Shown here: one piece after another, positions 11,435 to 21,575 of the stretch
Layout of the letters: every line of letters begins with the position of its first letter
Position numbering within the stretch: the stretch's first letter is position 1
Origin: Aquilaria yunnanensis
Lineage: Eukaryota > Streptophyta > Magnoliopsida > Malvales > Thymelaeaceae
NCBI GenBank assembly: GCA_039654915.1
Contig: CM077597.1
Span: forward strand, 28,990,001-29,054,000
Length of the DNA: 64,000 nucleotides
Reading direction: 5' to 3'
Notes under the pieces: generated by a model
The model's database searches: none
What the model was told of the DNA's origin: nothing
What the model saw: only the letters and a program-made list of their open reading frames with translations
Made by a program: the position numbers and the translations under genes

Positions 11435-11983
11435 CTATAAGTCGGGGATTTGCTTCCCATCCAGTTTCCTTACAAACTGACAAACAGGGTCGTTTAAAAT
11501 CACATTCCCAAGACTGTAACGGTTTCGTTCTTTATGGTAAGTCCTCCATAAACTGATAATTTCACCTTGCACTTTTCCACAAGAATGCGTTTCAAGAGTC
11601 TCTCGGATATCTTCCAGAGATTCCTTACGCAGGCCATTCTTAATGAATTTTCTTTTATCTTCACGATTTATGGAGATGTATCCTAAAGAGCGACATTTAG
11701 TATTACAATTCCATCGCCCACATTTATAACACACGCTTAGTCTCTTTGCTCTTCGCCTTTTGGCATAACGGCTTTTACCTAAACCGGGCATGCGGGGCAT
11801 AAATGCATCTGGAACTTCACCCGCCAAACGAACCTTAGCTTCAATTATCCACTGCACATTATCGGGAATGCCTTTGCGTGTAAAAACTCTGATTCTTTCA
11901 CATCTAGCAAGGTAGATCTTTTTAAGAACTTTTATTGGAAGGGAATGAAAGTATTTTCGCAGTGCAGAAAGAGTAGAATCCAT
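11435..11983 (-). CDS. Basic Cys4 zinc-finger-like protein, copy 2
   Basis: 182 aa, intact. The order of parts is as in copy 1: N-terminal helical half, basic patch RYAKRRRAKR (about 72-81), C-x2-C-x4-C-x3-C finger (85-97, CYKCGRWNCNTKC), then KFIKNGLRKESLEDI and the C-terminal NDPVCQFVRKLDGKQI. The patch is the most basic of the three copies and could act as a nuclear or RNA-binding signal. It has its own TATA-like box at 12063-12071. The ORF and its upstream flank were duplicated together, so the repeated unit is a promoter-plus-gene cassette. I recognise no standard plant protein family; the carlavirus CRP family is the closest architecture I know. Whether this reflects descent from a virus or convergence cannot be settled by eye. 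Confidence 0.75.
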   Translation of the reverse strand: MDSTLSALRKYFHSLPIKVLKKIYLARCERIRVFTRKGIPDNVQWIIEAKVRLAGEVPDAFMPRMPGLGKSRYAKRRRAKRLSVCYKCGRWNCNTKCRSLGYISINREDKRKFIKNGLRKESLEDIRETLETHSCGKVQGEIISLWRTYHKERNRYSLGNVILNDPVCQFVRKLDGKQIPDL

Positions 11984-12062
11984 TGATGAGAGAAGAATTT
12001 GAGAGAAGAGGGAAAGGAATTAGTTATTGAAGGAAACTTAGATAACCGACTGGAAGAACATG

Positions 12063-12071
12063 CATTTATAG
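12063..12071 (-). promoter_or_regulatory. TATA-like box upstream of Cys4 copy 2
   Basis: CTATAAATG on the minus strand, about 80 bp before the ATG at 11983, embedded in the spacer conserved between the cassettes. Confidence 0.5.
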
Positions 12072-12229
12072 CGATGAAATGGATAACGTGTCGATTACAC
12101 TTACGGGAGTAAATACATTATTAAAAGAAAAATGGAAAATTTTAAATATGATAAATTGTATGTACAGTGATTATGACTGTGGCTCACATCTTCCACTGGT
12201 TTTACGTCCAGTAACGGGATTAACGGCTT

Positions 12230-12778
12230 CTATGAGTCGAGGATTTGCTTCCCATCCAGTTTTCTTACAAGCTGGCAAACAGGGTCATTTACAGTCAGAT
12301 TCCCGGGACTGTAACGGTTTCGTTCTTCATGAAAAATGCTCCATAAACCAAGAAGTTCACGTTGCACAGATCCACAAGAATGCGTCTCAAGAGTCAATTG
12401 GATATCATCCAATGAGTCCTTACTCAGGCCATTCTTAATGAATCGTATTTTATCTTCTCGATTATCAGAGATCATCCCTAAAGAACGACATTTAGTATTA
12501 CAAGTCCACCGTCCACATTTATGGCAGACTTGTAACCTTTTCGCTCTTCGCTTTTTGGCATAAGAGCTTTTGCCTATACCAGGCATGTGAGACACAAATG
12601 CCTCTGGGATTTCACCTGCCAGACGAACCTTGGCTTCGATTAACCACCGCACATCTTCAGGGATTCCTTTGTGCATCAGAACTCTTAATCGTTCACAGCG
12701 AACTTGGTAGATCTTTTTGAGAATGTTCATTGGGAGAGAAGGAAAATATTTTCGTAAGACAGAAAGAGTAGGATCCAT
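12230..12778 (-). CDS. Basic Cys4 zinc-finger-like protein, copy 3
   Basis: 182 aa, intact and the most upstream in the element's sense direction. It has the basic patch SYAKKRRAKR (72-81), the Cys4 finger CHKCGRWTCNTKC (85-97), then FIKNGLSKDSLDDI, and ends in NDPVCQLVRKLDGKQIL. The 5' flank resembles that of copy 2 for about 70 bp (to about 12850, 'aaccgact') and then diverges; the TATA-like box of the other copies is missing at the matching place, so this copy may use another promoter or the element's own transcript. All invariant Cys and basic residues are kept across the three copies, while other positions vary. Confidence 0.75.
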   Translation of the reverse strand: MDPTLSVLRKYFPSLPMNILKKIYQVRCERLRVLMHKGIPEDVRWLIEAKVRLAGEIPEAFVSHMPGIGKSSYAKKRRAKRLQVCHKCGRWTCNTKCRSLGMISDNREDKIRFIKNGLSKDSLDDIQLTLETHSCGSVQRELLGLWSIFHEERNRYSPGNLTVNDPVCQLVRKLDGKQILDS

Positions 12779-12899
12779 TTTCTAGAGGGAAGTAAAAGAA
12801 AGAAGAGAGGAAAGAATTAGTTATTATGGGCAACTGAGAGAACCGACTTGAGAGTCACGGAGTACCGTATCCGCCGCTTAACCGGAAAGGTAGATCCTA

Positions 12900-13300
12900 C
12901 TTCATTTTGATGTGATAGATATTTTTTATCTTGGATATTCCATCGAGCTGACGTTGATCCAGTCCTCGATTATTAAATCCATTGTCCGCTTTTGACAAAG
13001 TTTCAACGACAATATTTCTTGATGTCTGCCTTATCTTTGACCACAGCTATCTCTTATCTTGGATGCTGCTAAGCTGGCATCAATCCTGTCCTTCCAGGTG
13101 TAGCCTCGATTATTGAATCAATTGCCAGGCTTTTGACAATATTGTCTACTTTATATTTTTTTTGATATCTGCCTTATCCTTGGCTATAGCTATCTCTTAT
13201 CTTGGATACTACTAGCTGACGTCAATCCTGTCCTTCCAGATGTAGCCTCGATTATTGAATCGGTAGCCAAGCTTTTGACAATATTGTCTACTTTATCCTT
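12900..13300. repeat. Three imperfect direct repeats
   Basis: Units of about 130-145 bp marked by 'tcttatcttggat' near 12930, 13055 and 13197, each followed by 'tcctcgattattgaat' or a close variant and a 'ttttgacaa' block. The repeat lies in the non-coding part of the element between gag and the Cys4 genes. No ORF is present. Confidence 0.7.
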
Positions 13301-14083
13301 GAATTCCTGATGCGGGTTGGTCCCGCATATTAGCTATGTATCCAGTGATAGATTGGTAAGAGCTGATGACATTGAGATCTCAGCTTATATTGCTGTAACT
13401 GTGCTGTGAATGTGATTCCCGTTTGGTCCTTGTTATGTAAAGGCTATGTATGCATGATATGAAATGCATGAATGCAGAGCATGTGTAACTAATGGCTTTT
13501 TTTTGTATGGATCTAGTTCTTCATGTCTTTGTTTTACTGGATCCTCTTTGTGATGGCCTTCTTGGACTATTATTGAATCTCTTTATGCTTTCCAGCTTTT
13601 GTTCACTGCCTCAAAAGCCCAACTCTTTTCAAAATCCCCTTTCTTTGACTTGTTCTTGAATTTTGGCCTCAATTTCTTTAAAGTTGGCCCGCCTCATAAT
13701 TTATATCTCTTTCGGGTACTCATCCATTGTCATGGATTTGATACCATCAAAGGCTTTACTTTCAATGTCTGCTTTACCCCTTTTCTTGTGGCCGTGCCGA
13801 CACTTACTTATTCCCATGTTATAATCTGAATGATTGCTCTTCCTTGAACTCATGTTTTGATCCATAAGACTTGCCCCATTGTCTATTGAACTTCTTTGTT
13901 GGCAGTACTCCTCTTACGCTTCGTAGAGACTACTTTGCCCCCCTGAATATGGTATTTATGTGGATAAAAGGTATCATCTCACCTTTGATTTAACAGAAGG
14001 TCGAGCATTTCTAGACCTTTGTGATGGCACTTGATCGTAAATTTCTCTTACAATAACCACATCTTATTAAAGAAAGACTCAAG

Positions 14084-14275
14084 CTATCTCCTCACTTTTA
14101 AGTCTACATACATTAATGAATAATGGTTTGGCCTTAAAGAAAAACTTTCATCAATTTGCAAAGCTTGACAAAGTAATTTACGGTCTTTGTTTTTAATTAA
14201 AATATCCTGCCATTCTTTCCTTTCCAACTCGAAGACATAAACTGTGCAAGGCAATAAGGTAGAAACGTGATTCAC
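14084..14275 (-). CDS. Small hypothetical ORF (63 aa) in the retrotransposon
   Basis: The 63-aa ORF starts MNHVSTLLPC and has a charged middle; no family is recognised. Its first codons and 5' flank are repeated three times upstream (14280-14760), in the way that cassette flanks are repeated around the Cys4 genes. It could be the residue of another passenger gene or simply chance. Stops follow shortly in all frames. Confidence 0.25.
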   Translation of the reverse strand: MNHVSTLLPCTVYVFELERKEWQDILIKNKDRKLLCQALQIDESFSLRPNHYSLMYVDLKVRR

Positions 14276-14279
14276 AATA

Positions 14280-14760
14280 ATAGCCTTTTAACTGAATGAG
14301 GATGATATCGAGAGGTAAATGTTAGGTGTGAAGAAAGTTAAGTTTGAATGTTTTTTTTTTTTTTTGTGGCAGTCTTTTAGCTGAATGAGAATAATATTAA
14401 GAGGTAAATATTAGGCCTGAGTAAAGTTAAGTTTGAGTGGTGTGAAAGAAGGGTATTTTAATACTACTCGTGAGCAGTATTAAATAAGGTAGAAACATGA
14501 TTCACAATGATAGTCTTTTAACTGAATGAGGATGTTAGGTCTGAGGAAAGTTAAATTTAAGTGGTGTGAAAGAATGGTCTTTTAATACTACTCGTAAGCA
14601 GTATTAAATAAGGTAGAAACAAGTTTCACAATGATAGTCTTTTAGCTGAATGAGGATGATAAGTCTGAGGAAAGTTAAGTTTAAGTGGTTTGAAAGAAGG
14701 GTCTTTTAATACTACTCGTGAGCAAATTTGATTATGATGAAAAACTCAATAGTGATGACC
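14280..14760. repeat. Tandem repeats of about 110-130 bp upstream of the small ORF
   Basis: Three to four imperfect units share 'agctgaatgagga', 'gaggaaagttaagttt', 'tttaatactactcgtgagca' and 'aaggtagaaacatgattcac'. The 'actactcgtgagcagtatta' part is a partial inverted repeat. The array resembles the other inter-ORF repeats of this element in scale, not in sequence. Confidence 0.75.
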
Positions 14761-16074
14761 TCAAACTTGCCACTCTTTTCAGAAAGTTAAACCTCATCTG
14801 TTGCCCCCCAACTATCGTGGTCATTATGTATGCTTGGCTTGAAAGTTGCTTTTGTCTTCTAGACCGCCTTTGCAGATTTTCAGTCTAGAATCCATAGCTC
14901 ACTTTTTTTCTTTTTTTCTTTTTTTCTTTTGCTCTAGTTTGAGCCCTTTTTCCTTTTTTTTTTTTTTGTTTCCCCTTTTTTTTTTTTTGTGAGCTATGGT
15001 GATGACATACTTGATAACTCTCTTGAAGTGAGATGACTCAAGTGGCCTTGCTTGCTCGTGCTTGTTCTCAGTCCTTTTTGGTTTTGAATTTTCCCTTGTT
15101 GTCTTTTGATGGAAGGGATGAATTTCTCTTTTCGGAGTTTGTGTTGCAAAGAACTGAGATCATAGCCCTCTTGAAGTGAAATGATTCAAGTGGCCTTAGT
15201 TGCTTGTGTTTGCTCTCAGTTTCTTTTTTTTTGTTTTGGATTTTCCCTTTAATGGCTTTTGATGGAAGGGATGAACTTCTTTCCTTTGTTGGAATTTGTG
15301 TTGCAGAAAACTGAGAATTTTTTTTTTTTTTGTATTGAGCATTTGTGAGAATTGGGAGGCCACTGAAGTCATTTAATATGAGAGCTAACTTCTTTGGAAG
15401 CTAATCCCGGACTTCTTGCAAGGATGTTGATAACCACTATGAATTCTTTTTTTGAGAGTTGGGGTGCAACATATGAAATCCTTCTTACTAGATTTGACAG
15501 CACTTTCAAGATCGCCACTATTAAATCTCCCTTAACTTTTTATTTTCACCCACGAGTAGTATCATTTTCAAAGTAAAGTGTGATAGCAATAATGGTTAGT
15601 GCAATGGCGAAGATTGAGAGATAGAGGTAAAAATGAAATTTTTGGTAAAAAATGGTAGAATGCACACATAATATCTTTTTGTTGGAGAACAAAAAGAATT
15701 ACCGGTTGTCAAAAAGTAAAGTGTGATGACAATAATGGATAGTATAATGGCAAAGAGTGTAAAAATGGAAAGTAGTAGAATGCACGCATTACATCTTTTT
15801 GTTGTACCAGAAAGAATACCAGGTGTCCATCTAACAAAGACTACACCCTAGATTCTGGACTAAATCTAGGAGATTTTTACTATTAGATTACTTTTGCAAG
15901 CTTTCAAAGATACAAGTTTATTCAAAGGATTCCCTGTCATTCGAAAATGTATGCGGACTGTTAGGTCAGATCTGACTTGGAGCCCTTCCAAAATCAATGT
16001 AATTCCAGCTCAAAATCTTTACTTTCAATTACCAATCACATCGGGCCTAGCAGCTTGACCTCGGTTTTGTTTGA

Positions 16075-17917
16075 TTTGTAGAGGAATGGCCTTGGGACTT
16101 GACGGCTTAAGAGTAGGTTTTGAGATTGGTATAGCATTGACTTCTTGTTCTTTAATGATCACATTCACATCATCATAAAAACGATAAGTTGGGATGAGTC
16201 TATGAGTCTTTGCAGATTCTTACGGAATTCTGAGCATTCTTGGATAGAATGACTCTTACTGTCATGAAAGTTGCACCATTCCTCATCTTCAACTTCTTCA
16301 TGTCCAAAAGAAGGCTTTCCCATGATAATCCCTTCTTTCACAAGGCATGAATATACATGCTTAAGAGGGGTTATGATATCATTGACTGACTTTTTCATCA
16401 GCCGGTGTTCTTCTATCATATTGACTGGTTTTTCTTGATGAGGCGGCAATGGATTGTGAGTGACGTTCGGTTCATCGGAAAAGTCCAACCACTTTGATTC
16501 GATTAATTGTTGGACTATACGTTTCAATGCTGTGCAATTTTCCAAGCCATGGCCTGGAACGCCATCATGATATGGGCAAGTTATGTTGGGGTCATACCAC
16601 GTTGGATATGGGGGTCCAAATGGATTTGAAGGAATTGGACGGATAAGTTGACTTTCTATGAGTTTTGGATACAACTCAGTGTAAGTCATGGGAATTGGTG
16701 CAAAAACTTCTTTTGGTCTTCGTGTGGGTACTGGAGGAGTCGGAACAGGTGGCCGTAACTGATTAGGCCTGTTGAGAGGATAATTGTTGGGCCTATTGGG
16801 AGGATAATCATTAGGCCTATTGGAAGGATAATCATTGGGCATATTGGGAGGATAGTCATTGGGCCTATTGGTAGGATAATAATTGGGCCTTTTGGCAGAA
16901 TAGGATAGGCGAGGACCGGTAGCCACAGTACCTACGAGGGGAATCCCTCTTTCGCGTCCTATTTGTTGTACTTCTTCATCTTTTGTTCTGGATGGTCCTC
17001 CTCTTTTCATAGGATCACTAAAGGACTCAGCAATCTTCCCAGTCCTAATCCCATGCTCGATCCTTTCTCCAGACATGACAACATCGGAGAAATTAGTTGC
17101 CGAATTGCCAATGAGTTTGTCATAATATGGGTATTTCAGTGTCTGGACAAACAAAGTGGCCATTTCTTTTTCTGTCATGAGTGGCTGAACTTGTGCAGCT
17201 AAGTCCCTCCACCGTTGGGCATATTCCTTGAAAGTTTCTGGCTTTTTATTCTCCAATGTTTTGGAGAGTTTGGCGATCCGGAGCCAAGTCCATAACATGT
17301 TTATAGTTGCCGATGAAGGCCTGAGCAAGGTCATTCCAAGTTTTGATGTTTCTTGGTCCTTGACTTAGATACCACTGCAATGCTGATTTTGTGAGACTTT
17401 TCTGAAAAAGTGCAATCCACACCTTTTCATCTTTTGTGAGTGGTTGTAGTCTCCTTAGGAACAGTGTGATGTGAGTGATGGGATCACTCGTTCCGTCGTA
17501 TTTTACAAAATCCGGTACTTTAAAGTCCGAAGGGATTATGACGTCTGGCACTAAGCAGAGGTCATCCACTGAGAGAGATCCGAATATATTACCTCCTTCA
17601 ATGGCTCGCAGTCTCTTCTCTATTGTTTCGAGTTTTTGAGATTCTCCTTCTTCCTTTGGTGGTGTCTTCTTCTCTTCATACACAGTGTCTTGTTTCAGGT
17701 GAACACTAGCAGACGGTCCTGATTCTTGAAACAGGTTTTCTTGGACTGAGACTCGTTGCGGGGTGAATCCCGGGGGATAAGTGGGATCTTGTACTTCTTT
17801 GATGGGGACTTGAGTTGCTTTCCCTTTGATTAATTCCATCAATTGTCTCATCTGTTCTGACATACTTTCAATCTTGGACTCCATCTCCATGAGACGTCCT
17901 TCGGCTTGTTCTGCCAT
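16075..17917 (-). pseudogene. gag: Ogre/Tat-type gag with two frameshifts
   Basis: Start at 17917: 223 codons with an N-terminal coiled-coil-like segment (MESKIESMSEQMRQLMELI), then the retrotransposon Gag domain (ALQWYLSQGPRNIKTWNDLA). A single-base shift near 17255-17270 moves the reading frame into a second ORF (17334-16165) carrying FKEYAQRWRDLAAQVQP, a proline/asparagine-rich tandem repeat (NRPNDYPP units) and two zinc-knuckle-like motifs (CPYHDGVPGHGLENC and CNFHDSKSHSIQEC). A second shift near 16185 lets the Gag C-terminus continue for about 35 codons in a third frame before a stop. Gag builds the virus-like particle, so this copy probably cannot make its own. Broken gag with identical LTRs implies trans-mobilisation, or mutation after insertion. 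Confidence 0.85.
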
Positions 17918-17994
17918 TAATCTTGTTTGGAGCCGAGTTGAATATCGGTGTTGAGGTCCAATTTTACCTTTTTAAAGGAATATTTATTTTATTA

Positions 17995-18398
17995 AATTCT
18001 ATGCGTATATGATTGATGTGATGGATGCATGCAATGAGATTATGTTTTTATCAAAATTTATATGCACGTGATTGATGTAATGGAATGCATGCAATGAGAT
18101 TATTTTTATCAGATTTTATATGCGTGTGATTGATGTAATGGATGCATGCAATATAAAGTGAGATTATGTTTTTATCAGACTTTATATGCACGTGATTAAT
18201 GTAATGGAATGCATGCAATGAGATTATTTTTATCAGATTTTATATGCATGTGATTAATGTAATGGAATGCATGCAATGAGATTATTTTTATCAGATTTTA
18301 TATGCGTGTGATTGATGTAATGGAATGCATGCAATGAGATTATTTTTATCATACTTTATATGCACGTGATTAATGTAATGGAATGCATGCAATGAGTG
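17995..18398. repeat. Tandem repeat with RY (TGCATGCA) and G-box motifs in the leader
   Basis: Seven copies of a unit of about 58 bp (tgattgatgtaatgga followed by atgcatgcaatgagattatt). Each copy has the RY-type palindrome TGCATGCA (near 18025, 18086, 18143, 18210, 18269, 18326 and 18384). Three copies also have an exact CACGTG G-box (near 18065, 18189 and 18363). RY motifs are bound by B3 seed-maturation regulators and G-boxes by bZIP/bHLH factors. It lies in the internal leader between PBS and gag. Regulatory use is inference. Confidence 0.85.
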
Positions 18399-18752
18399 AG
18401 TTTGCTTATCCATTATCGTAGAACTTCAAAACTTTTAGTTGTCATTATAAAGACCAAAAAGTTAGCATAATTTGATGCGTGGTTTTGATGCATGAAGAAT
18501 AATTGCACAAGAAAGATAAGGTTATTAATAAGTTAAATAGCAATTAACAACTCATGAAGTATTATGGAAAAATGAATTAAAACCATAAATATAAGACACG
18601 AAGAAAATAAAAGTGTAGAGCAACAACATAGCATAACAAGGACGTGCTTATGGCGTTGGTAAAATGGTAGAAATTCTATGGTCAGTTCTATGGTTAAGTG
18701 GGGAGTTCTATATGCATAAGGTAGCTTATCAAAAAGGCAAGGGATAGTTCCC

Positions 18753-18788
18753 GAATCCCGTCACTAAATTATAGTGACGGCCCGATTC
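18753..18788. other. Leader hairpin
   Basis: Perfect 9-bp arms CCGTCACTA / TAGTGACGG around a 5-nt loop (aatta), extended by GAATC / GATTC after a 3-nt bulge. It lies in the 5' leader of the transcript, where dimerisation or packaging structures are expected. Role unknown. Confidence 0.6.
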
Positions 18789-19116
18789 CTTACCCTCTAG
18801 GGTTTATGTAAGGAATGGATTAATTCGAGTCGTAGCTTTTCGTGGGCCCATGCAGAGACTAACCGTCTCAGAAGGCAATACACTACTTTGCTACTTTGAA
18901 ACCGGTGAAGGCTTGGAGACCATGGCCTCACAAGGACAACAACACCAATTCCGCTTAGAAAGAATCGTGTTCGATTTAAGTAAGCTCGGGTATAGAGCTT
19001 CATATTGTGAATGCATAATGCATGTTTTCGCTAAGTAAATATAGCATATAAAAATCCACATAATAAGCAAAGTAAATTAAAACAAATCAACTTTAGGCTC
19101 GACTCACTAACGTCGA

Positions 19117-19135
19117 GTCCCCAGTGGAGTCGCCA
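19117..19135 (-). other. Primer binding site of the Ogre/Tat-like element
   Basis: Minus strand TGGCGACTCCACTGGGGAC begins 3 nt inside the 5' LTR edge (19139). This is the PBS type I associate with Ogre/Tat elements (attributed to tRNA-Arg); the tRNA assignment is from memory. Confidence 0.8.
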
Positions 19136-19138
19136 AGC

Positions 19139-21570
19139 TGTGGCAACGTCGGGTTTTCGGGAGTCGCCACCAATCAGTTTTCTTAGGTCGATTGGTCACC
19201 TTAAAATTGGTCTGCGAGAGTTCGGGGATCGGGAGTACGGTTACGTTAAAACAACTTTGTTAAAACGCCCAAAAATTGGCACCTTAGTTGATTTTAATTT
19301 TGTTTTGCTTTGCTTTTAAATAATTCTCAGTTAATTTTCAAAATTAGAAATTTTAACTGGATTAGTCGAAATGTGGATTTTTAAATTAATTAATTTGTAT
19401 GAAATTTTATACTTCCGAACCATGGACTCTGTCAAGTCATTTGGACACGGAAGATTTTTGATTCCGAACCATGGACTCTGCCGAGTCATTTGGACACGGA
19501 ATTTGGTGAACTTTTAAATAATTTAATCCATATTGTAAATATGGATTTTTATTTTTTTTTTTATTTAATTTATTTAATTAAAAGGGTGATATTTTTTTTA
19601 AACCGCAGATCCTGACGGATCATCCGGATATGTAAGTTGATTTAATTTATAGTTAATTATTTAATTCTTATTTTTATGGAATTAATTATTAGTTTAATTA
19701 CTAATTCGTAATTCTTTTTGTTATAGAATTTTTAGATAAAAAAATTTTTAGTTTTTATTTTATTTTCTTTTCTTTTTCTTGTCTTTCTTATCTTTTTCTT
19801 ATCTTGTTTTAGTTTTCTTTTTGTTTTCTTGTTTAATGAAAAATATTTATTATTTTAGTGGATTTAAAAGTTATATTTTAAATAAATCAGTAAAATATAA
19901 AGTCTTAATTTTCATGTATTTTTTTTAAACAGGTTTTATTTTTATTTTTTATTATTTTTACTGGATAAAAATAACTATTAAAATTAATTTTAACTTTTTG
20001 TTATCTTTAAAGAATTAAAAACATGTATATAAAAATAAAAATAATTGGCTTTTTTTAAAAATGATTTTTATTAGCCTTAATAATTAATTACAAAATAATC
20101 TTCTTTTAATTTTCATTTATTTATTAATTAGTAAAGGGTAAAGGTGAATTAAATAAAAAAATTATATAAAGAAAAAAAAATTAATAATAATAAAGTGGGG
20201 CTTTTTGGCCATCCACTTTAAAAATAATAATAAATGTTAGCAAAGTTAATTAAATTAATTGTTAAACAATAATAATAAAAAGTTAGTCAAGTTAATTAAA
20301 TTAATTAATTAACAACAATAATAAAAAGTTAGCCAAGTTAATTAAATTAATTAATTAACAACAGTAAAAAGTTAGCCAAGTTAATTAAATTAATTAATTA
20401 ACAACAATAATAAAAAGTTAGCCAAATTAATTAAATTAATTAATTAACAACAATAATAAAAAGCTAGCCAAGTTAATTAAATTAATTAACAACAATAAAT
20501 AAAAAGTTAGCCAAATTAATTAAATTAATTAATTAACAACAATAATAAAAAGCTAGCCAAGTTAATTAAATTAATTAATTAACAACAATAATAAAAGTTA
20601 GCCAAGTTAATTAAATTAATTAATTAACAACAATTATAAAAGTTAGTAATAATGCAAAAATTAAAAGGTTAGTAACAATAATAGTATTAAAAGTTAGTTG
20701 TTAGTAAGTTAATAACAACAATAAAAAAAGGGGTTAGTAATAAACAAATAATAAACAAACAAGTAAAAATTAAAAGGGTTAATAATTAATTCTGCAAGAA
20801 TAAAATACAAAGTTAGTAACCAAAGTGAAAGAAATTGAAAAGATGAAGGATTAAATGAGAGTTGTACCCTTGATTTTAAATTCTGAATTCTGAGAAATGG
20901 AAACAGAGGGCGCGCGACGGGGGGAAGAAGATGGCTTAATCGTCAAAATGAAAAGTTTTGAGATTTTCTGAGGAAAGGAAGGAGAGCTAGGGACTAAGGC
21001 TGTAATTTTTTCTATTTTAAAAAAACGGAGCTCTAAGCTTTTCTTTCTATTTTTCTCTGTGTTCAGCACAAAATTTGGGGGGCTATTTATAGAGGAAGTT
21101 TGGCTGAACTGTTGATGGATAAATTAATAAAAAATTTCAAACCTATCTTTTAAATTGGTAAAATGACAATTTTAGTCCTTTACGTCTCTCAGCCTCTGGA
21201 TAAGTTCCTGAAGCTTCTGATTTTGACAATTTTGTCGTTTTCTGTCAATTTGCGCCAGAAACGTCGGCAGGCCCAAAATTTTATGTGACAAACTACCAAA
21301 TGCTCCTAGAACTTTCATAATTTGTCAATTTTTCCCGAAACTTCTCAATTTTGTCATTTTTACCTCAAACTTTTAAATTTTGCCATTTTTTTTGGAGTTT
21401 TCTTTTTTCTTTCAAATACACACATATATCATTTTAAATCAAATCTTCACAAAAAAAAATGTATTTTAAACTAATTAAAATTTTTAGTAATAATAATAAT
21501 AATAATAATAATTTTTTTTATTTAATTTCTTTTAAAATTTTTTATGGTCGGACGAAATTGGGTGTCAACA
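19139..21570 (-). repeat. 5' LTR of the Ogre/Tat-like element
   Basis: 2,432 bp, TGTTGACACC...GTTGCCACA on the minus strand. It matches 4499-6929 base for base except for one extra A in the A-run near 21021. It contains internal AT-rich tandem repeats. As the 5' LTR it should hold the promoter for the element's transcript; I did not identify a single convincing TATA box in so AT-rich a sequence. Confidence 0.95.
20277..20642. repeat. AT-rich tandem repeat inside the 5' LTR
   Basis: Same array as at 5637-6002, with the same copy number and the same variant copies. Tandem arrays mutate quickly, so identity between the LTRs independently supports a recent insertion. Confidence 0.85.
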
Positions 21571-21575
21571 AAGAC
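21571..21575. repeat. Right target-site duplication aagac
   Basis: Exact partner of 4494-4498. Five base pairs is the normal duplication length for Ty3/gypsy integrases. Confidence 0.95.

Larger units (their letters stand above)
13301..16070. other. Non-coding region of the element where pol would be expected
   Basis: No protease, RT, RNase H or integrase motif is readable on either strand, only short ORFs. Present are T-rich runs (14895-14990, 15210-15235, 15318-15332), a duplicated segment of about 180 bp (15003-15150 and 15160-15320, both containing 'ctcttgaagtga'), and the repeats at 14280-14760. The absence of pol shows the element is non-autonomous. Confidence 0.7.
4499..21570 (-). mobile_element. 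Young non-autonomous Ogre/Tat-like LTR retrotransposon carrying LOG and Cys4 passenger genes
   Basis: Complete 17,072-bp element on the minus strand. In element order it has the 5' LTR (21570-19139), PBS, a leader with tandem repeats, a frameshifted gag, about 3 kb of non-coding DNA, three paralogous Cys4 ORFs, a LOG ORF, a minisatellite, a PPT and the 3' LTR (6929-4499). The LTRs, compared line by line, differ only by one A in a homopolymer, and the target duplication is perfect, so insertion is very recent. PBS type, Gag style and 3' tandem repeats point to the Ogre/Tat lineage of Ty3/gypsy. No protease, RT, RNase H or integrase is present, so it must have moved with proteins supplied in trans. 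It carries host-derived or virus-like genes where pol should be. Confidence 0.9.

Noticed and set aside
12079..12563. Plus-strand ORFs opposite the Cys4 genes (12079-12438, 12336-12563)
   Set aside because: Shadows of the minus-strand coding sequence; they have no conserved features of their own.
9540..12778. LOG and Cys4 ORFs as a separate integrated virus rather than part of the retroelement
   Set aside because: They lie in sense orientation within one LTR pair and one target duplication, without replicase or coat genes around them. An earlier viral source for the Cys4 gene remains possible.
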